From a virus: a stretch of 64,000 nt of DNA. This document shows positions 60,282-64,000 of the stretch, piece after piece (the first letter of the stretch is position 1; each line of letters starts with the position of its first letter). Below the pieces are notes generated by a model, which saw nothing but the letters and a program-made list of their open reading frames with translations, did not search any database and had not been told where the DNA came from. A program made the translations under genes and the position numbers. The stretch covers positions 1-64,000 of IMG/VR virus record IMGVR_UViG_3300028392_000067; one strand, 5' to 3'.

Positions 60282-60653
60282 TTATTTTAAACTAAGTAAA
60301 AAAAGTGTTTCTGCATACAATTGAGATATTTCATCAATTTGATTTTGAATCCAAGTTTCTTGATAAACACTTTTTCTTTCTTTTTCAATAGTATTATAAA
60401 CAGTTTTAAAATATTTAATTACTTGTTCTACATTTTTATAATCTACTGGGCTATCAAGTTCATAATGAGTTGGTCTATCATAAATACCACTTACACTTTC
60501 TACTAAACCATCAGTTAATTCAACTATTTCATTATAAAAATTATTTAATGCTTCATGAACAGCACGAGAATCAGTTTGATGATGCCAAACCACTGATTGT
60601 TCAAAAGAATCTTTTAAATAAGATACTAAATAAGAAAATTTTTCACTAGACAT
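60282..60653 (-). CDS. DUF5856-like ferritin-type protein
   Basis: 123 aa, all helical. The pattern VVWHHQTDSRAVHEALNNFY (residues 20-39), then ELTDGLVESVSG, is close to DUF5856, which I recall as a Dps/ferritin-like phage family; the His/Glu could bind a di-iron site. I chose the ATG at 60653 because the longer start (60737) would overlap the upstream gene. A DNA-protection role is a guess. Confidence 0.6.
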   Translation of the reverse strand: MSSEKFSYLVSYLKDSFEQSVVWHHQTDSRAVHEALNNFYNEIVELTDGLVESVSGIYDRPTHYELDSPVDYKNVEQVIKYFKTVYNTIEKERKSVYQETWIQNQIDEISQLYAETLFLLSLK

Positions 60654-60673
60654 ATAATTTATTTTATTTTTAT

Positions 60674-61453
60674 TTAATATTCTATTACTGAACCTATTTT
60701 TGGTGCAGGCCCTGTATTGCCAGTTTGTTTCCACCATTTATAATATTGCTCATCAGTCATTGGTCCTCCGTATTTTGTTCCTCCAGGATTTTCTTTTTGA
60801 TACTTTTTTAACATTCTTCTATCTAATCCACGTTGTATTTGTCTTACTAAATTATACCAATGAGGAGCATGACCTTGTTCATCATATCCACCTAAACCAC
60901 CCCAAGCTTCTGGTGTTCCCCATGCACTCCATTCGGGTCTTTTAACTACATATCTGCCATGTTTTTCATTTTCATTTACTAATTTTTGTTCTAAAGGTGT
61001 AGTAATTGGAGTAACAACTGGATTTGGTTTTAATCTAACTTCATCATTACTTATATTTATTAATGGTTGTCTTGGAGTTAAATTTTCTTTTTCCAATAAA
61101 ATAGGTTCTCCCATAGGTAATTTTGGTCTAAACATCATCATGTCAAGTGTTCTTGCTCCAAGCATATTATCTGCATATGTTCCAGCTCTTGGTTTGCCAT
61201 ATTTAGCTTCCATTGCTTTTATAGCATCTCTTCCTTCTGGTGTTTTCATTAACATATCATATTGAGCTTGTTGGAATTCTCTATTTGATGTAGTTGGAAG
61301 ATTATATTTTCTAGCATACTCTATTAAATCATCTGGTGTTAAACCACCTGAAGAAAAAGAATTACTTAAACCAGTAGGAGTTTTTTCTTTACTTTCATAA
61401 AGAGTTAAACCTGTACCTGGTACTTTTCTCATTGAACGAATTCCTACTGGCAT
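60674..61453 (-). CDS. Hypothetical protein, Gly/Pro-rich
   Basis: 259 aa, Lys/Pro/Gly-rich with several aromatics at the C-terminus (ended by GPAPKIGSVIEY). Probably partly disordered. It may be a virion protein or a partner of the adjacent peptidase. Not recognised. Confidence 0.55.
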   Translation of the reverse strand: MPVGIRSMRKVPGTGLTLYESKEKTPTGLSNSFSSGGLTPDDLIEYARKYNLPTTSNREFQQAQYDMLMKTPEGRDAIKAMEAKYGKPRAGTYADNMLGARTLDMMMFRPKLPMGEPILLEKENLTPRQPLINISNDEVRLKPNPVVTPITTPLEQKLVNENEKHGRYVVKRPEWSAWGTPEAWGGLGGYDEQGHAPHWYNLVRQIQRGLDRRMLKKYQKENPGGTKYGGPMTDEQYYKWWKQTGNTGPAPKIGSVIEY

Positions 61454-61491
61454 ATTATTTGTTTTTTATGTTTATAATATTTTGTGCTAAT

Positions 61492-61776
61492 TTACGATTT
61501 TTTATGTGTATTGGCAAAATTTCTAGCGGCTTCAACACTACCAAATCCCCAGGCTTTAAGTGCTAATGCCTTACGAGTAGGTTCACCATTAGGTTTTTTC
61601 ATAGCTCCCATCATACCTGAGAATCTAGCTGCAAATGCAACTCTTCTAGGATTAGTACCTGATTTAACTGGTGCTTTAAGATGACCACCATGAGCATGAT
61701 TATAAGAATCACGACCTTTTTGGTTTAACCCACCTTCAGGATTTTTACCTTCTTTTTTCTGCCAAGCTTCTGACAT
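61492..61776 (-). CDS. DUF6321-like basic protein
   Basis: 94 aa. The start AWQKKEGKNPEGGLNQKGRDS and the later NPRRVAFAARFSGM match DUF6321, a small Gly/Lys/Arg-rich family from phages. Function unknown; the charge suggests nucleic acid or capsid contact. Confidence 0.75.
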   Translation of the reverse strand: MSEAWQKKEGKNPEGGLNQKGRDSYNHAHGGHLKAPVKSGTNPRRVAFAARFSGMMGAMKKPNGEPTRKALALKAWGFGSVEAARNFANTHKKS

Positions 61777-61778
61777 AA

Positions 61779-61934
61779 TTATTTTTTTTCTTGTGCTTTA
61801 ATTTTCTTTTCTTGTTTTAACATTTCTGCAGTAGGCTTTTTACCTGAGCCAGCAGCTGCACGAATATTATCCCATAAACCACGTGGAGAATACGAACCAT
61901 TAGCTCGCTTCATCATTTTTAATTTACTTTTCAT
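61779..61934 (-). CDS. Small basic protein
   Basis: 51 aa: GLWDNIRAAAGSGKKPTAEM and a Lys-rich tail. It resembles the DUF6321-associated proteins in style. It starts 2 bases upstream of the next stop region and keeps operon spacing. Unknown. Confidence 0.55.
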   Translation of the reverse strand: MKSKLKMMKRANGSYSPRGLWDNIRAAAGSGKKPTAEMLKQEKKIKAQEKK

Positions 61935-61949
61935 ACGCTAATTTACGAA

Positions 61950-62531
61950 TTATCTGTGGCAAAAAGCACCACAACTAGTATCTTTCTTTAAAGATTTATA
62001 TAATTTCTCTATATCTGGAAACATCATTTTCTCCCTTTCGCAATCTACCATTAAATCTCTAAGCCTTTTACCATTCCCCATTATAGAATAAAATTTCTTT
62101 CTTTTGTCTTGTATTTTCTCCTCAAATTCTACCATTTCCATAAATTCTGAATTATTTAAATGATACATAGCTTTATATTCTTTTTCAGACTTAAAAAAGC
62201 ACATTCTACATCCACCTCTTAACATATACACAGGGAAATTTGGGTGCATACCATTTTTTCTAAGTATTTCCTCACAATCATCTCGATCGTAACCATCTTC
62301 AATCAATGGATAGGTATATTTAACATTTGGCATTGCTTCTAAACTTCCAGTTCTACCTTGTTCATCATAATTAAAACCAATCATTAACTCACATTCTCCT
62401 TGTTCTTTTAAATACTTATCTATTGGTGCAGCTTTAAAGTAATTAGTACAAAATCTCATCTGTTGGCTAGGCATGACCTTACAAGCTACTATAAGATTCT
62501 CAAGACTAGTATATAATTGTTTTTTATACAA
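61950..62531 (-). CDS. PP-loop PAPS-reductase-like enzyme, C-terminal part
   Basis: 193 aa in the frame after the G8 run. It carries the substrate and Cys region: MRFCTNYFK, GFNYDEQGRTGSLE, the ERDDCEEIL-like YDRDDCEEIL and GGCRMCFFK. This matches the C-terminal half of phage PAPS-reductase/DndC-like proteins. It begins with a TTG next to the tract and a TAG closes the frame 4-6 bases above it, so it needs the N-terminal half at 62728-62489 to be functional. One extra G would fuse the two into about 259 aa. Confidence 0.75.
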   Translation of the reverse strand: MYKKQLYTSLENLIVACKVMPSQQMRFCTNYFKAAPIDKYLKEQGECELMIGFNYDEQGRTGSLEAMPNVKYTYPLIEDGYDRDDCEEILRKNGMHPNFPVYMLRGGCRMCFFKSEKEYKAMYHLNNSEFMEMVEFEEKIQDKRKKFYSIMGNGKRLRDLMVDCEREKMMFPDIEKLYKSLKKDTSCGAFCHR

Positions 62532-62728
62532 TTTCCCCCCCCTATTCTAACTAAGCTAAAATCGTTTTTATGGTACTCTTTTAGGTACTCTTCAACCTTA
62601 TTTATTCTGTTATACATTTCTTTATGCTCTGCACCTGTATCACACCAAATAGCTGTTGCACCTTTACCATAAAGTAAACACATAGTAGTAGATTCAACTC
62701 CTCCACTAAAACTTATAAATTTTTTCAT
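62489..62728 (-). CDS. PP-loop PAPS-reductase-like enzyme, N-terminal part
   Basis: 79 aa. The P-loop SFSGGVEST (residues 6-14) that binds ATP is intact and is followed by AIWCDTGAEH. The G8 run (62542-62535 on the minus strand) then encodes Gly-Gly-Gly and the frame ends after 14 further residues. Members of this superfamily use ATP to activate sulfate or sulfur transfer; phage copies are linked to DNA modification or sulfur metabolism. As it stands the product is cut short; a -1 shift would restore it. Confidence 0.75.
   Translation of the reverse strand: MKKFISFSGGVESTTMCLLYGKGATAIWCDTGAEHKEMYNRINKVEEYLKEYHKNDFSLVRIGGGNCIKNNYILVLRIL
62535..62542 (-). repeat. G8 tract splitting the PP-loop gene
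   Basis: Codons ATA-GGG-GGG-GGA surround eight G on the coding strand. One added G or two lost join the two parts. The zero frame also has G GGG GGA, a possible -1 slippery site. Same shift direction as the methyltransferase tract at 57798. Confidence 0.85.
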
Positions 62729-62739
62729 ATTTTATTAAT

Positions 62740-63027
62740 TTACGAATTTTTTAAAAACCAAGCTAAAGTTCCTTCTTTTGGCTCATTTTTGGCATCTTGT
62801 TTATTTGAAACTATTGACGCCTTTTGATTAATATCCTCTAATTTTGAGGCATTAATTTCATAAGGAGGCATATTTTTAAATGGTGCTCCTCTTTTTATTT
62901 CTCTAGAACCATAATTGTCCATTAAATAATTTACTACTTGCTGAACAGATGTCAAATTCTGCTCTTTTTGAATTATATCCAACTTATCTAAGTCAAATCT
63001 AACTCCAATTGGTTTGCTTTTTGCCAT
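62740..63027 (-). CDS. Ribbon-helix-helix-like DNA-binding protein
   Basis: 95 aa. The first 45 residues (PIGVRFDLDKLDIIQKEQ, then VQQVVNYLMDNY) fit a ribbon-helix-helix strand and two helices. A Lys/Asp-rich tail follows, likely disordered. Two perfect TGTAGCTACA sites lie immediately upstream, so it probably represses its own promoter. Confidence 0.7.
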   Translation of the reverse strand: MAKSKPIGVRFDLDKLDIIQKEQNLTSVQQVVNYLMDNYGSREIKRGAPFKNMPPYEINASKLEDINQKASIVSNKQDAKNEPKEGTLAWFLKNS

Positions 63028-63036
63028 AATTTTAAA

Positions 63037-63107
63037 TTGTAGCTACAAAATTAGGAAAAAATTTGAAATGTAGCTACAAAAATTAAATTAATTATTTCAA
63101 AATGTAG
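63037..63107 (-). promoter_or_regulatory. TGTAGCTACA operator pair and promoter
   Basis: The 10-bp palindrome TGTAGCTACA occurs at 63037-63046 and 63069-63078, 32 bp centre to centre (three turns). A half site, TGTAGC, lies at 63103-63108. On the minus strand TAATTTTG (63052-63045), a TAnnTTTG box, overlaps the first palindrome. AT-palindrome-like AATTAAATTAATTA is at 63081-63094. This is an operator arrangement for the gene starting at 63027. Confidence 0.7.
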
Positions 63108-63112
63108 CCCCC

Positions 63113-63188
63113 AATCCCCCCCCTAATCCCCCCAACATACAAAGAAATAAAGAGAAGCGACCACCACAAACAAAACAAAACGCAACCA
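63113..63188 (-). repeat. Right arm of 76-bp inverted repeat
   Basis: Reverse complement of 1-76 with one mismatch (63183). It carries C8 (63116-63123) and C6 (63128-63133) on this strand, which are G runs read leftward toward the ribbon-helix-helix gene. It lies 85 bp before that gene's start, as the left arm lies about 213 bp before the gene at 290. Confidence 0.9.
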
Positions 63189-63426
63189 ATTGCAAGAGAA
63201 AAACCACCAACCCAAAACCCCCGAAACCCTCACCACCACCACCACACAAAACAAAGGCAAGGGCAAAACCTAAAAACGAGGTACACAGTTAAGGGAATGC
63301 GAGACCCCGAAGAAGAAGCAACGGCCAACCGCGGGGGGTACCCTTAAGCAGGTATTGATGGAGTTGTTTTCAAAAAATAGGGTGTTATGGAATTAAAAAA
63401 TGTGGTATATTTGGTAAAAATTTGGT
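63189..63426. other. Gene-free A/C-rich region right of the repeat
   Basis: No frame is convincing. From about 63134 to 63265 the plus strand is nearly T-free, with CACCACCACCACCAC (63231-63245). A GC-richer island (63300-63345) pairs ACCCCG (63304-63309) with CGGGG-GGT (63332-63339). TATATTTG at 63406-63413 could be the -7 box for the gene at 63427. It may hold an origin or an untranslated RNA, both speculative. Confidence 0.45.
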
Positions 63427-63684
63427 ATGCAATTTATGTCATCTGGTAACGAAAGAATAGAAGAAGTACCAAACGAATCAAAATATAAGAATATGAAACC
63501 AAAATTAGGATCAGGAGAAAGATTTGCAGAAATCGAAAATAAGGCCTCAAAATCGTACGAAAAAAAAGGAATGAGCCCTGAACATGCCAAAGAAGTTGGA
63601 GCAGCAATAGCAGCCGCTATAGGCCGAAAAAAGTACGGTGCAAAGAAGTTTAGTAAGTTATCTGCAATGGCCCGAAAAAAATAG
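63427..63684 (+). CDS. Small basic phage protein
   Basis: 85 aa. The second half GMSPEHAKEVGAAIAAAIGR, then KKYGAKKFSKLSA, is a frequent pattern in small phage proteins with no known function. An ATG at 63436 is an alternative start. A clear terminator follows its stop at 63715-63740, so this is a monocistronic gene. Confidence 0.7.
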   Translation: MQFMSSGNERIEEVPNESKYKNMKPKLGSGERFAEIENKASKSYEKKGMSPEHAKEVGAAIAAAIGRKKYGAKKFSKLSAMARKK

Positions 63685-63714
63685 CCCATACATAGATACG
63701 GTTTAGTAAATAGG

Positions 63715-63740
63715 CCTCCCTTAAAAAAGGAGGTTTTTTT
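63715..63740 (+). terminator. Rho-independent terminator
   Basis: CCTCC (63715-63719) pairs with GGAGG (63729-63733) around a loop of nine, followed by seven T. It ends the gene at 63427-63684. Confidence 0.9.
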
Positions 63741-63756
63741 GTTGATTTCACCATTG

Positions 63757-63773
63757 TGATGTATATTGCATCA
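63757..63773 (+). promoter_or_regulatory. Operator-like inverted repeat
   Basis: TGATG-TATATTG-CATCA has perfect 5-bp arms and a 7-bp centre, directly upstream of the ribbon-helix-helix gene at 63785. A further CATCATCAC follows. It is a likely site for that small regulator, by analogy with 63037-63107. Confidence 0.5.
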
Positions 63774-63784
63774 AACATCATCAC

Positions 63785-63967
63785 ATGAAAAAAAGAATAA
63801 CAATTAGCCTTTCTGAAGAAAGTTACATCAAACTACAACTTTTAGCAGAAAAGAAAAAATGGTCATTAAGTAAAACGGTAGAAGATATTTTAGAAAGACA
63901 GTTAGCCAAACACAAAACAGAAATTAAAACCATAGCTGGCATAGCTTATGAAAAAAATAACTTTTAG
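63785..63967 (+). CDS. Ribbon-helix-helix regulator
   Basis: 60 aa. KRITISLSEESYIKLQLLAEK and the later SLSKTVEDILERQL form the Arc/CopG-type beta strand and two helices. It overlaps the next gene by 20 bases, so the two are translated together. It may control the operon that continues beyond the window. Confidence 0.75.
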   Translation: MKKRITISLSEESYIKLQLLAEKKKWSLSKTVEDILERQLAKHKTEIKTIAGIAYEKNNF

Positions 63968-64000
63968 TATAACACCTCAAACTCACGTAAGAGCAACACA
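63948..64000 (+). CDS. Start of a gene, possibly RusA-like (partial)
   Basis: The frame MKKITFSITPQTHVRAT runs to the window edge. Proteins with this start (KITFSI-Pro-x-T-x-VRAT) are, as I recall, RusA-type Holliday-junction resolvases in Bacteroidota phages. Only 17 residues are visible, so the call is tentative. It overlaps the 63785 gene by 20 bases. Confidence 0.4.
   Translation, partial: MKKITFSITPQTHVRAT

Noticed and set aside
1-63188. Terminal inverted repeats of a linear protein-primed genome
   Set aside because: Sequence with phage genes continues beyond the right arm to 64000, and no protein-primed polymerase is seen.
1-64000. Temperate phage or integrated prophage
   Set aside because: No integrase, excisionase or att-like duplication flanking a tRNA is seen; the Cro-like gene alone is not enough.

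Overview
The window is a large part of a virulent, AT-rich phage genome that infects a member of the Bacteroidota. The host assignment rests on three things. Promoter boxes of the form TAnnTTTG recur upstream of genes, in two cases with a TTTG box 18-19 bp further up. Gene starts have A-rich leaders (such as CCAAAACAAATAA) and no Shine-Dalgarno sequences. Several families here are typical of Bacteroidota or their phages (a VirE-N/BT4734-type primase domain fused to a helicase, DUF4373, DUF6165, DUF6321). The terminase, the 825-aa portal, the capsid protein, the 1312-aa tail protein and the giant internal proteins suggest a short-tailed virion distantly like the crAss-like phages. That affinity is inferred from residue patterns, not from a search. 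No integrase or excision module is visible.

Layout. 1-7199 (+): an early block of about 20 mostly small unknown genes, with an orphan cytosine-methyltransferase-like protein, repeated leader motifs and a duplicated structured RNA leader. 7196-13299 (-): two small genes, a GIY-YIG homing nuclease, a metallophosphoesterase, a lysis set (GH108-like endolysin, two holin-like proteins, a spanin-like protein), two glycosyltransferases and a DUF6165 protein. 13385-16933 (+): two multidomain sugar-transfer enzymes. 16930-50223 (-): the virion block, from tail fibre (GTSG repeats, S74 chaperone) and HNH nuclease through internal/ejection proteins, tail and ring proteins, a GroES, major capsid, scaffold and portal to terminase. 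50354-50599 (+): one small protein with its own promoter and terminator. 50612-54263 (-): SSB, primase-helicase, DUF4373 protein and a Cro-like repressor. 54389-59229 (+): winged-helix regulator, microproteins, NinG, a PD-(D/E)XK nuclease, a cytosine-5 methyltransferase read in two frames, and tRNA-Gln. 59295-63027 (-): metallopeptidase, DUF5856-like and DUF6321 proteins, a PP-loop enzyme split at a G tract, and a ribbon-helix-helix regulator. 63427-64000 (+): a small gene, a second ribbon-helix-helix gene and the start of a gene that runs out of the window.

Most notable. (1) At 57449-58368 a cytosine-5 methyltransferase has one N-terminal half and two different, overlapping C-terminal halves, both methyltransferase-like, which part exactly at a run of nine G. 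Tract slippage or -1 frameshifting would choose between two enzymes. (2) At 61950-62728 a PP-loop (PAPS-reductase-like) gene is split in the same way, with the same shift direction, at a run of eight G. (3) A 76-bp near-perfect inverted repeat (1-76 and 63113-63188), itself carrying G6/G8 runs, stands upstream of both operons that point into the window. (4) A structured leader with compensatory base changes occurs twice, each copy ending 20 nt before a start codon. (5) A TTAATTAAATTAATT-like palindrome is placed in eight promoter regions and probably marks one phage regulon.
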